Shown: one piece after another, positions 23,855-32,175 of the stretch | Layout: the number at the start of each line of letters is the position of its first letter | Numbering within the stretch: the stretch's first letter is position 1 | NCBI RefSeq assembly: GCF_030811595.1 | Contig: NZ_JAUSRB010000001.1 | Span: 372,001-436,000, forward strand | Source: Streptosporangium brasiliense | GTDB taxonomy: Bacteria > Actinomycetota > Actinomycetes > Streptosporangiales > Streptosporangiaceae | Direction: 5' to 3' | DNA: 64,000 nt | The notes under the pieces: model-generated | What the model was told of the DNA's origin: nothing | What the model saw: only the letters and a program-made list of their open reading frames with translations | Database searches by the model: none | Position numbers and translations under genes: made by a program

Positions 23855-25375
23855 ATGCCGACCATCACGCCGCCTGCCTGCCCGCCGTGCCCTCCCGGCT
23901 CGCGCGGAGTGCCGGACAGGGACCGGAACCGGTGGCGGGCCCTGCCGGTGGTGCTGACCGCGGTCTTCATGACCACGCTCGACTTCTTCATCGTCACCGT
24001 GGCGATCCCCTCCACCCGGCGGGACCTGCAGGCCGGCGCGGCCGCGATGCAGTTCGTGATCGCCGGATACGGGCTGGCCTACGCGGCCGGGCTGATCCTG
24101 GCCGGGCGGCTGGGCGACCTGCACGGACCCCGGCGCGTCTTCACCGCCGGCCTGGCGCTGTTCACCCTGGCCTCGGCGGCCTGCGCGGCGGCGCCCACCG
24201 CGGGCGCGCTGGTAGCCGCCCGGGTCGGCCAGGGCCTGGCGGCGGCGCTGCTGGCGCCGCAGGTGCCGGCGCTGCTGACGGTGCTGTACCCCGGCGCCGG
24301 CCGGGCCCGCGCGTTCGGCTGGTACGGCGCCACGGTCGGCCTGGCCGGGGTGAGCGGCCAGTTGGTCGGCGGTCTGCTGGTCGCGGCCGACCCGGCCGGG
24401 CTGGGCTGGCGCACCTGCTTCCTGGTCAACCTGCCGATCGGGCTGGCCGCACTGGCCCTGACCCCGCTCCTGCTGCCCGGGGCGGGCCGTCCCGGGCCCG
24501 GCGAGAGGCGCCCGGGCCGGCGGTGGCGGGGGCTGGACGGGGCCGGGGCGCTGCTGCTGGCCGCCGGGCTGCTGGCGCTGGCCGGGCCGCTGAGCGTGGG
24601 CCGTGAGCAGGGCTGGCCGGCCTGGACGTGGCCCGCCCTGGCCGCCGCCGTACCGTTGCTGGCCGGGTTCGCCCACCGGCAGCGCCGGCGGGCCGCGGCC
24701 GGCCGGGCCCCGCTGCTGGATCTGGCGATCTTCCGGGAGCCGGGGTTCGCGCCGGGGCTGGCCGCGGTGCTGGCGCTGTTCGCCGGCTCGGCCGGGCTGC
24801 CGTTCGTGCTGGTGCTCTACCTGCAGGACGGCCGGGGGCTGGCGCCGCCGGCCGCCGGCGGGCTGGTCACCGCGCTCAACGCCGGATTCCTGGCCGGCTC
24901 GGCCGTCGCCGGGCGGCTGGCCGGCCGGTTGGGCCGGCGGCTGCCGTGCGCCGGCGGCCTGGCGCTGGCCGCCGGGCTGGCCCTGCTGTATCACGCCGCC
25001 GCCGGTCCGGTCGGATGGCTGGCGGCCGGACTGGCGGTGGCCGGGACGGGGATGGGATGGGTGATGTCGCCGCTGATCGCGTCAGTGCTGGCCGGGGTGC
25101 GTGACCGCCATGCCGCGGTGGCGGCCGGAGTGCTCGGCACCGTCCAGGAGATGGCGGGCGTGCTCGGCGTCACCGCCGTCGGCGCCGTCTTCTTCGCGGT
25201 CCTCGACGGCGGGGCCGCCGCGGCCGGGGTGACCGGGGCGGCCCGGACGGGCCTCGCCGACTGGGCCGGCGCCCTGCGGGCCGGCCTCGCCCTGCTGATC
25301 GTCTTCGCCCTCGCCATCCCGGTCCTGGTGAGACTGCACTCCGGAGCGCGCTCCAGGCGTTCCCACCGGGAGTGA
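23855..25375 (+). CDS. MFS drug/metabolite exporter (DHA2-like, 14 membrane helices)
   Basis: 506 residues. It starts with a Pro/Cys-rich leader, then helix 1 with TTLDFFIVTVAIPS, the loop motif GRLGDLHGPRRVF (motif A) and the motif C region GLAGVSGQLVGGLLV. It continues with alternating hydrophobic helices to an Arg-rich tail. Fourteen helices indicate the DHA2 proton-antiport family that exports drugs, dyes or natural products. The neighbouring divergent SDR could act on the same compound. No adjacent regulator gene is seen. Confidence 0.85.
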   Translation: MPTITPPACPPCPPGSRGVPDRDRNRWRALPVVLTAVFMTTLDFFIVTVAIPSTRRDLQAGAAAMQFVIAGYGLAYAAGLILAGRLGDLHGPRRVFTAGLALFTLASAACAAAPTAGALVAARVGQGLAAALLAPQVPALLTVLYPGAGRARAFGWYGATVGLAGVSGQLVGGLLVAADPAGLGWRTCFLVNLPIGLAALALTPLLLPGAGRPGPGERRPGRRWRGLDGAGALLLAAGLLALAGPLSVGREQGWPAWTWPALAAAVPLLAGFAHRQRRRAAAGRAPLLDLAIFREPGFAPGLAAVLALFAGSAGLPFVLVLYLQDGRGLAPPAAGGLVTALNAGFLAGSAVAGRLAGRLGRRLPCAGGLALAAGLALLYHAAAGPVGWLAAGLAVAGTGMGWVMSPLIASVLAGVRDRHAAVAAGVLGTVQEMAGVLGVTAVGAVFFAVLDGGAAAAGVTGAARTGLADWAGALRAGLALLIVFALAIPVLVRLHSGARSRRSHRE

Positions 25376-25555
25376 GGGACCGAGGCCGCCGGTCGTCACT
25401 GTGACGGCACCGTGGTCCACGCCGAGCCCGACCCGGGAGCATCGGTACGGACACGGTGCCGGCCGCCTCCGGCGGTGACGGACAGCGGCCGGCCGCGCGG
25501 CCGGGGGGTGGGTGGCGGGCCTCGCGGGCCGGACACATGGGACACAATCGGTTCC

Positions 25556-28500
25556 GTGCAGTTCGGCATCTTGGGGCCGCTGGAGGTCCGGACGGTTGAG
25601 GGTGGAGCGGTCTCCGTTGGGGGGCCGCGGCCGCGCGCGCTCCTCGCGCTGCTCCTGCTCGACGCGGGCCGGCTGGTCAGCGTGGACCGGCTGATCGACG
25701 GCCAGTACGGCGACGACCCGCCGGCCGGGGCGGCCAACGCGATCCAGGCCCACGTGTCCCGGCTCCGCCGCAACCTCCCCCCTGACCTGATCGAGTTCCA
25801 CGGGACCGGATACCGGGTCGCGGTCGACCCCGACGACGTGGACGCCCACCGCTTCGAGCGGCTCGCCCGCGAGGGGCGCCGGCTCCTGGCCGCGGGGCAC
25901 CACGAGCGCGCCGCGAGATCGCTCAAGGACGCGCTGGAGCTGTGGCGAGGGCCCGCGCTGGCGGACGTGGCCGACTCGCCCTTCGCGCCGTCGCAGGCGG
26001 CCCGCCTGGAGGAGACACGGCTGGCGGCGCGGGAAGACCTCGTCGAGGCCGAGCTCGCGCTCCCCGAGGGCACCTCGACGGCCGAGCTGCGGCAGTTGGT
26101 GGCCGCGCACCCGCTGCGCGAACGGCTGCGCGGCCAGCTCATGCGGGCGCTGCACGCCGCCGGGCAGCAGGCGGCGGCGCTGGCCGTCTTCGACGAGATC
26201 AGGCGGCTGCTCGCCGACGAGCTCGGCGCCGACCCCTCGCCCGAGCTCGCGGCGCTCCACCTGGCGATCCTGCGCGGTGAGCGGGCGCGCGGGCAGGCGG
26301 CCCGCCACCGGCTCCCCGCGCAGCTCACCAGCTTCGTGGGCCGCGCGACGGAGCTGGAGCGGATCGACTCGCTCCGGGACTCCCGGCTGGTCACCCTGAC
26401 CGGTCCCGGCGGCACCGGCAAGACCAGGCTGGCGGTCGAGGCGGCCCGTCGCCGGGGGCAGGACACGTGTTTCGTCGACCTGTCCCCGCTCGACGACGGC
26501 GGCCAGATCCCCCAGGTGGTGCTGGGCGCGCTCGGCCTGCGCGAGGCGGGGCTGCGGCCACCGGACCTCGGCCGGTCCGACGCCGCCGACCGGCTCGTGA
26601 GCGCGCTGGCCGACCAGGAGATCCTGCTCGTCCTGGACAACTGCGAGCACGTGATCGCGCCGGCCGCGGCGCTCACCCGCCGGCTGCTCGACGCCTGCCC
26701 GGGGCTGTCCATCCTGTCCACCAGCCGCGAGCCGCTCGGGCTCACCGGCGAGATGCTCGTACCGCTGCCGCCGCTGGCCGTGCCGCCCCCGGGCACGGAC
26801 CCCGAGGACGCGCTCGCCTACCCCGCGGTGCGGCTGTTCGCCGAGCGGGCCGCCGCCGTGCGTCCCGGCTTCACGATGCGGCCCGAGGTCGCCGAGATCT
26901 GCGTGACGCTGGAGGGGTCGCCGCTGGCCATCGAGCTGGCGGCGGCGAGGGTGAGGTCGTTCACCGTGGAGGAGATCGCCGCGCGCCTGAACGAGCACGG
27001 CCGGTTCACGCTGCTGTCGCGCGGCGACCGTACCGCGGCGGTCCGCCACCAGACGCTGCGCGCGGTGGTGGAGTGGAGCTGGAGCCTGCTCGGCCCCGAG
27101 GAGCAGACGCTGGCCAGGCGCTTCTCGGTGTTCTCCGGGGGCGCGTCCCTGGAGGCGGTCGAACGGGTCTGCGGGACCGGCGAGGTGCTGGCCGACCTGG
27201 TGGACAAGTCCCTCATCGAGGCAAGTGACGGCCGCTACCGGATGTTCGACACGATCCGCCTGTTCTGCGCGGAGCGGCTGGCGGAGGCCGGGGAGGGGGA
27301 GCGGCTGCGCGACGCTCACGCCGCCTACTTCCTCGACCTGGCGCAGCGCGCCGAGCCGTGGCTGCGCCGGGCCGAGCAGCTCCGATGGCTGGCCCAGCTC
27401 TCCGCCGAGCACAGCAACCTGCAGGCCGCGCTGCGCCACGCCACACAGGGCGACCCCGAGACGGCGCTGCGGCTGATCGCGGCCCTGGCGGCGTACTGGT
27501 GGCTGAGCGGGCGGCGCGGCCAGGCGGCCTCGTCGGCGCTGCGGCTGCTCGAACGGTTCGGCGCCGGGCCGCCCGAGGCGCTGGAGGAGGAGTACGTCAT
27601 GTGCGTGCTGCAGGCCGTACCGAATGCCTCGCCGGAGCAGTGGGCGCGGGCCGAGGAGATCATGCGGTCACTGGACCGGGAGCTGCGGCACCCGTTCGCG
27701 AACGTGCTGTGGGGCATGGTCGCGGGACCGTCGGATCCGGAGTCCACCCTGAGGCGGGGGCGGCTGCTCGGCTCCGACCCGTGGAGCCGGGCCGTGTCCA
27801 TGCTGGGGGAGTCCCTGGTGCACCTGCTCGACGGCAGGGTGATCGACGCCGAGCGGGGGCTGGAGTCGACGCTGTCGGGCTTCCGCGCCACGGGCGAGCG
27901 CTGGGGGATGGCGCAGGGGCTCGAATGGCTGGGGCTGATCTCCAACTGGCGGGGCGACTGGGCGCGGGCCAGGCGGCTGTGGGGACAGGCGCTGGACCTG
28001 CACGGGCAGCTCGGCGCCCTGGACGAGATGGCGGACGTGCTCTGCCGCAGGGCCGGCGGGCTGCTGCGCGAGGGCGACCTCCCCGCGGCCCGCGCCGACC
28101 TGCACCGCGCCGCCGAGCTGGTGCGCAGGACGGGCACGTCGCACCGGTCATCCCTGGTCGAGCTGGGATGGGGCGAACTCACCCGGTTGTGCGGCGACCA
28201 CGCCGAGGCGCGCGAGCACTACACGGCGGCACTGGAGGCCGTCAGCCCCGGCACCTACGCCGCCGAGGGCATCAGGCCGCTCGTGCTCACCGGGCTGGGG
28301 CGGCTGGCCCAGGCCGGAGGCGACCTCGCCGAGGCCAAGGAGCGCCACCGCGAGGCGCTCTCCCTGGCCCGCGCGTCGACGGCGGTGGCGACGGATCTCG
28401 CCGAGGTCGTCGAGGGGCACGCCGGGCTGGCCCTGCTCGAAGGCGCCGCCGGGCGGGCGGCGTTCCTGCTCGGTGTGGGGGTGGCGCTGCGCGGCATGGC

Positions 28501-28633
28501 CGTCACCGGCGACCGCGACGTCGCCGGGACCGCCGCGGGCGCCACGGAGCTCATCGGCGCGCAGGCGTTCGCCGCGGAGTTCGCCAGGGGCGCCGCGCTG
28601 GGCCGGGAGGAGGCGCTGACAGTCCTCCTCTGA
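25556..28633 (+). CDS. AfsR/SARP-like BTAD transcriptional regulator with ATPase and TPR regions (copy 1)
   Basis: 1025 residues from GTG 25556. The winged-helix OmpR-type domain (~1-90; FGILGPLEVR, ANAIQAHVSRLRRNL) is followed by the BTAD domain (~95-240; ELGADPSPELAALHLAIL). Then comes an NTPase with P-loop GPGGTGKTR (~282-290) and Walker B LLVLDNCEH, then a winged-helix stretch (LRAVVEWSWSLL) and a C-terminal TPR-like array. The GTG lies seven bases after ACAAT, so it is probably leaderless. It is followed 52 bases later by an FAD monooxygenase gene with heptamer repeats, the likely target. A paralogous pair is at 40763-45233. Confidence 0.88.
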   Translation: MQFGILGPLEVRTVEGGAVSVGGPRPRALLALLLLDAGRLVSVDRLIDGQYGDDPPAGAANAIQAHVSRLRRNLPPDLIEFHGTGYRVAVDPDDVDAHRFERLAREGRRLLAAGHHERAARSLKDALELWRGPALADVADSPFAPSQAARLEETRLAAREDLVEAELALPEGTSTAELRQLVAAHPLRERLRGQLMRALHAAGQQAAALAVFDEIRRLLADELGADPSPELAALHLAILRGERARGQAARHRLPAQLTSFVGRATELERIDSLRDSRLVTLTGPGGTGKTRLAVEAARRRGQDTCFVDLSPLDDGGQIPQVVLGALGLREAGLRPPDLGRSDAADRLVSALADQEILLVLDNCEHVIAPAAALTRRLLDACPGLSILSTSREPLGLTGEMLVPLPPLAVPPPGTDPEDALAYPAVRLFAERAAAVRPGFTMRPEVAEICVTLEGSPLAIELAAARVRSFTVEEIAARLNEHGRFTLLSRGDRTAAVRHQTLRAVVEWSWSLLGPEEQTLARRFSVFSGGASLEAVERVCGTGEVLADLVDKSLIEASDGRYRMFDTIRLFCAERLAEAGEGERLRDAHAAYFLDLAQRAEPWLRRAEQLRWLAQLSAEHSNLQAALRHATQGDPETALRLIAALAAYWWLSGRRGQAASSALRLLERFGAGPPEALEEEYVMCVLQAVPNASPEQWARAEEIMRSLDRELRHPFANVLWGMVAGPSDPESTLRRGRLLGSDPWSRAVSMLGESLVHLLDGRVIDAERGLESTLSGFRATGERWGMAQGLEWLGLISNWRGDWARARRLWGQALDLHGQLGALDEMADVLCRRAGGLLREGDLPAARADLHRAAELVRRTGTSHRSSLVELGWGELTRLCGDHAEAREHYTAALEAVSPGTYAAEGIRPLVLTGLGRLAQAGGDLAEAKERHREALSLARASTAVATDLAEVVEGHAGLALLEGAAGRAAFLLGVGVALRGMAVTGDRDVAGTAAGATELIGAQAFAAEFARGAALGREEALTVLL

Positions 28634-28662
28634 CTGTCAGCCCACTGTCTCCGGCCTGTCAG
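28634..28662 (+). promoter_or_regulatory. SARP-type direct repeats before FAD monooxygenase 1
   Basis: CTGTCAG (28634), CTGTCTC (28645) and CTGTCAG (28656) are spaced exactly 11 bases apart. The last repeat is 8 bases from a hexamer at -10 position relative to ATG 28686. Heptamer repeats at 11-bp spacing, the last 8 bp from -10, are the known SARP-binding layout. Confidence 0.7.
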
Positions 28663-28685
28663 CGCCTCCGGCGAAGCTCACTGAC

Positions 28686-29849
28686 ATGACAGACACCAAC
28701 GTCCTGATCTCCGGCGCCAGCATCGGCGGTCCCGCGCTCGCCCACTGGCTCATCCGCTACGGCTACAACGTGACCGTGGTCGAGAAGGCCCCCGCCCTGC
28801 GGCCCGGCGGGCAGGCCGTCGACTTCAAGGGCGAGACGCACCTCGCCGTGCTGGAGCGGATGGGCGTCCTGGAGGACGTGCGGCGGCTGCAGACCGGGGG
28901 GACCGACCAGGAGTTCGTTGACGCGGACGGCCGCACGCTGGCGGTGATGCCCGGCGAGTTCACCGGCGGCGAGCTTGAGATCATGCGCGGCGACCTGGCC
29001 CGGCTGCTGTACGACAGGACCGCCGCCGCCGGGTGCGAGTACGTCTTCGGCGACTCCATCACCTCCCTCACCGAGACCGCGGGCGGCGTGCACGTCACGT
29101 TCGAGCGCGGCGCCCCCCGGACCTTCGACCTGGTGGTGGGCGCGGACGGGATCCACTCCAACGTCCGGCGCCTGGCCTTCGGCCCCGAGTCCGACTACGT
29201 CCGATTCCTCGGCCACTACTACGCCCTGGTCGATCTCCCCGCGGGTTTCGAGAACGCCGCGAAGATATACAACGAGCCGGGCAGGATGGTCGCCCTCGGC
29301 GGTCCCAAGTCGCCCGCGTTCTTCGTCTTCGCCTCGCCGCGGCTGGACTACGACCGCTACGACACCGAGGAGATGAAGCGGATCCTGATCGACGCCTACG
29401 CCGGGATGGGCTGGCGCACCCCCGCCGTCATCGAGGCGGTACGGCACGCCGACGACTTCTATCTCGACTCGATCAGCCAGGTCCGGATCGACCACTACGC
29501 CAAGGGCCGGGTGGTGCTGCTCGGCGACGCCGCCTACGGCAACACGCTGGGCGGCTTCGGCAGCGGGCTGGCCATGGTCGGCGCCTATGTCCTGGCCGGC
29601 GAGCTCGCGGCGGCCGGAGGGGACCACCGCGTCGCCTTCCGGCGCTACGAGGAGGAGTTCCGCGACTACGCCAAGGTCGCCCGGAACGGCAACGCCGGTC
29701 CCTTCCTCGCCCCCGGCACGCCGGGCCGGATCCGGATGCGGAACTGGATGTTCAAGTACGGCTTCCTGTTGAAGATCATGATGAGGATGACCGACAAGTT
29801 CGCCACCAACATCACGCTCAAGGACTACTCGGCCCTCGTGCCCCGGTGA
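28686..29849 (+). CDS. FAD-dependent monooxygenase (PHBH/TetX-like), module copy 1
   Basis: 387 residues. The Rossmann motif is ISGASIGGPALAHW (~8-21), the DG motif LVVGADGIHSNVR (~152-164) and the GD motif VVLLGDAAYG (~275-284). So it binds FAD and uses NAD(P)H to hydroxylate or epoxidise a small molecule. It lacks a membrane anchor. Its closest relative in the window is the protein at 40763, also behind a BTAD regulator. Enzymes of this subfamily inactivate antibiotics or tailor natural products; which applies here is unknown. Confidence 0.85.
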   Translation: MTDTNVLISGASIGGPALAHWLIRYGYNVTVVEKAPALRPGGQAVDFKGETHLAVLERMGVLEDVRRLQTGGTDQEFVDADGRTLAVMPGEFTGGELEIMRGDLARLLYDRTAAAGCEYVFGDSITSLTETAGGVHVTFERGAPRTFDLVVGADGIHSNVRRLAFGPESDYVRFLGHYYALVDLPAGFENAAKIYNEPGRMVALGGPKSPAFFVFASPRLDYDRYDTEEMKRILIDAYAGMGWRTPAVIEAVRHADDFYLDSISQVRIDHYAKGRVVLLGDAAYGNTLGGFGSGLAMVGAYVLAGELAAAGGDHRVAFRRYEEEFRDYAKVARNGNAGPFLAPGTPGRIRMRNWMFKYGFLLKIMMRMTDKFATNITLKDYSALVPR

Positions 29850-29962
29850 CCCCGGACGCCGGGCGGACCATCCGGCCCCGCGCTCCGGTCCGCCGGCGCC
29901 GTGCCCGGCGGGCCTCTCGGGGCGCCGCTCCCCGGGGCCGCCGGCCGGCTCCCGGGGCGGGG

Positions 29963-30526
29963 TCAGCTCTCGTCGGCCGGGAAGGCGAAGAGCCGGACGT
30001 ACAGGGGCCGCGCGTCCGGCGGCGCGTCCTCGGCCCGGTGGCTGTACTTCATCAGCAGGGCGACGTAGGCGTCGAAGAACTCCTCGAACTCCGTCATGGT
30101 CATCCGGCCGAGGCCGCGCGACGCCTTGACCCACTCGGGATCGCGCCGGTAGAGCTCGGGGAGCCGGTCGAGCAGCCCGCGGTCCTCCTCCCAGCCGATC
30201 CGGTGGAACTCGGCGAGCACCGGGCGGTCCTCGGGGGCCAGCCGGTCGGGGGTGGGCAGCCGCATGTCCCTGGGCGTCTCGGCCCTGCGCCACCAGCGCT
30301 CCCGGCCGCCGGAGCGCTCCGGGATCTCCTCGATGAAGCCGCATTTCTCGAGCTGCCGCAGGTGGTAGCTCGTCGTGCCCGTCTTGGCGCCGAGCAGCTC
30401 GCCGAGCGTCGTCGAGGTGGCGGGACCGTGCAGGCCGAGATGGCGCAGCATGAGCCGCCGCATGGGGTGGGCCAGTGCCTTGAGCTTCGCCGGATCGTCG
30501 AGTGTGAACGACTCCTCATCCTTCAT
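29963..30526 (-). CDS. ArsR-type winged-helix regulator with extended C-terminus
   Basis: 187 residues from ATG 30526. The N-terminal HTH (LKALAHPMRRLMLRHLGLHGPATSTTLGELLGAKTGTTSYHLRQLEKCGFIEE) is of the ArsR type. The C-terminal half (~90-187) is helical, with WVKASRGLGRMTMTEFEEFFDAY, and resembles the DUF4097/YobL-like effector half seen in many actinobacterial ArsR proteins. It is divergent from a membrane hydrolase gene and likely represses both through the CTGCAG boxes between them. No metal-binding Cys cluster is evident, so metal sensing is unlikely. Confidence 0.82.
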   Translation of the reverse strand: MKDEESFTLDDPAKLKALAHPMRRLMLRHLGLHGPATSTTLGELLGAKTGTTSYHLRQLEKCGFIEEIPERSGGRERWWRRAETPRDMRLPTPDRLAPEDRPVLAEFHRIGWEEDRGLLDRLPELYRRDPEWVKASRGLGRMTMTEFEEFFDAYVALLMKYSHRAEDAPPDARPLYVRLFAFPADES

Positions 30527-30542
30527 GATGAACAGCCTAGTC

Positions 30543-30598
30543 CTGCAGAAGGATATCTGCAGACAATCCTTTGCCGATAAATCTCTGCAGAATATATT
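30543..30598. promoter_or_regulatory. Promoter/operator region with three CTGCAG boxes between arsR and the hydrolase
   Basis: CTGCAG occurs at 30543, 30557 and 30585, spacings of 14 and 28 bases. The central box is nested in AAGGAT...ATCCTT (30549-30554 / 30566-30571). For the hydrolase, TTGCCG (30571-30576) and TATATT (30593-30598) form a -35/-10 pair 16 bases apart, with ATG 30605 at leaderless distance. The third box sits between -35 and -10, ideal for repression. Confidence 0.6.
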
Positions 30599-30604
30599 CG
30601 GCAT

Positions 30605-32140
30605 ATGAGACCGATCCTCCCGGCGACGGCCCTCGCCCTCTGCCTGCTCACCGCCCCCGCCGCGGCCGTCACGGCCGCCGCCGTGCCCGCTGCCGCCGTG
30701 CCCGCCGCCGCCGTGCCCGGGGGCGCCGAGTCCATGGCCGCCATGCCCGCTGCCGCCGTGCCCGCCGCCGTCGCGCCCACCCCCGCCGGGCCCTCCGACC
30801 TGGCCGTGCCCTCCGACCTGAGGGCGGTGGGGGTGAGCTTCCGCGGCAGCGGCGGCCTCACCCTGCACGGCACGGTCCTCTCGCCCGCCACGGCGGGGCC
30901 CGCCCGGCCCGGCATCGTCCTGGTGCACGGCGCGGGTACGGGCACGCCCCGCACGAAGCTCATGGGCGAGGCCGTCGAGTTCGCCCGCCGGGGCCTGGCC
31001 GTGCTGATCTACGACAAGCGCTCCGAGGGCTACTCGCTCTTCCGGCGCTCCTACTCGCAGCTCGCCGACGACGCGCTCGGCGCCGTGGCCGCGCTCCGCT
31101 CCCAGCCGGGCGTCGACCCGGCGAAGGTCGGCATATGGGGGCTCAGCGAGGGCGGCTGGGTCGCCCCGATCGCCGCCTCCCGCTCGGCGGACATCGCCTT
31201 CGTCGTGCTCGTGGGCGCCAACGCGCTGCAGCCGCTGCGGCAGCAGACCTGGGCCGTGGCGGCGGGGCTGCGCAAGGCGGGGGTGTCGGGCTCGCTCGTC
31301 GACCGGGCCGAGCTCAACCTGTACCGGACGATCGCCGACGGCGGCATGTTCCCCGAGCCCTACCACGACCCCGAGCCGACCCTGGCCGCGGTGAGGCAGC
31401 CGGTGCTCGGCGTCTGGGGCACCCACGACCTGCTGACCCCTCCCCGGGAGACCCCGCCGCTGCTCGCCGCGGCGCTGGAGAAGGGGGGCAACCGGCACTA
31501 CACCTTCCGCTTCTTCCCCGACGCCGACCACGCCGCCCACCGGACCCCCGACGGGGGCGTCACCCGGCTGCCCGAGCTCGCCCCCGGCTACGCCGACCTG
31601 GTCGGCTCCTGGGTGGCGGACGTCACGGCCGGCCGGGCGCCGGTGGCGCGGGTGTCAGGGCCCGCCCCGGTGCAGGAGTCGCCGACCGTCCCGGTCGACC
31701 CCCCGTCCTGGTGGGAGTCGGCGGCGCTCCAGCTCGCGGTCCTGGTGGTGCTGGTGGCCGCCTTCGCCGCCTACCCGGTGGTGGCGCTGGTGCGCCGCCT
31801 GCGCGGCCGCCGGCCGGCTCCGGCGGCCGGGGCCGCGAGGCTGCTCAGCGCCGGAGGGCTCGTGGCGGTGTTCGGCTCGTTCTCCTACCTGGTCTACCTG
31901 ATGATGACCGGCGGCAAGCTGGCCGCGCCCGGTCCCGTCGTGGCCGGGCGCCCGCTGATCTGGCTGGCGCTGCAGGCCCTCGCGGTGGTCTCGGTGGTCG
32001 CCACGGCCGGCACCGCGCTGGCCTGGCGCCGCGCCCGGGGCTCCGCGCCGCGGGGGGAGCGGGTACGGCTCGGCCTCCTGCTCGCCGGTGGGACGGTGTT
32101 CGTCCCGTGGGCGCTCTACTGGGGGCTGCTGCTCCCGTGA
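30605..32140 (+). CDS. Secreted-type alpha/beta hydrolase with C-terminal membrane helices
   Basis: 511 residues. It has an N-terminal hydrophobic signal/anchor, then an Ala/Val/Pro repeat region (AAVPA units, ~20-60). The alpha/beta-hydrolase domain follows (~75-345) with oxyanion HGAGTG, nucleophile GLSEGG, acid THDLL and His in DADHAAH. At least three membrane helices follow (~375-400, 425-450, 460-485, and one near the end). The domain probably faces outside. The family includes peptidases and acyl-esterases. Divergent transcription from ArsR suggests inducible expression. Confidence 0.78.
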   Translation: MRPILPATALALCLLTAPAAAVTAAAVPAAAVPAAAVPGGAESMAAMPAAAVPAAVAPTPAGPSDLAVPSDLRAVGVSFRGSGGLTLHGTVLSPATAGPARPGIVLVHGAGTGTPRTKLMGEAVEFARRGLAVLIYDKRSEGYSLFRRSYSQLADDALGAVAALRSQPGVDPAKVGIWGLSEGGWVAPIAASRSADIAFVVLVGANALQPLRQQTWAVAAGLRKAGVSGSLVDRAELNLYRTIADGGMFPEPYHDPEPTLAAVRQPVLGVWGTHDLLTPPRETPPLLAAALEKGGNRHYTFRFFPDADHAAHRTPDGGVTRLPELAPGYADLVGSWVADVTAGRAPVARVSGPAPVQESPTVPVDPPSWWESAALQLAVLVVLVAAFAAYPVVALVRRLRGRRPAPAAGAARLLSAGGLVAVFGSFSYLVYLMMTGGKLAAPGPVVAGRPLIWLALQALAVVSVVATAGTALAWRRARGSAPRGERVRLGLLLAGGTVFVPWALYWGLLLP

Positions 32141-32175
32141 CCGCCCCGGGACCCGCGGGGCGGCCGGCGGGGCGG

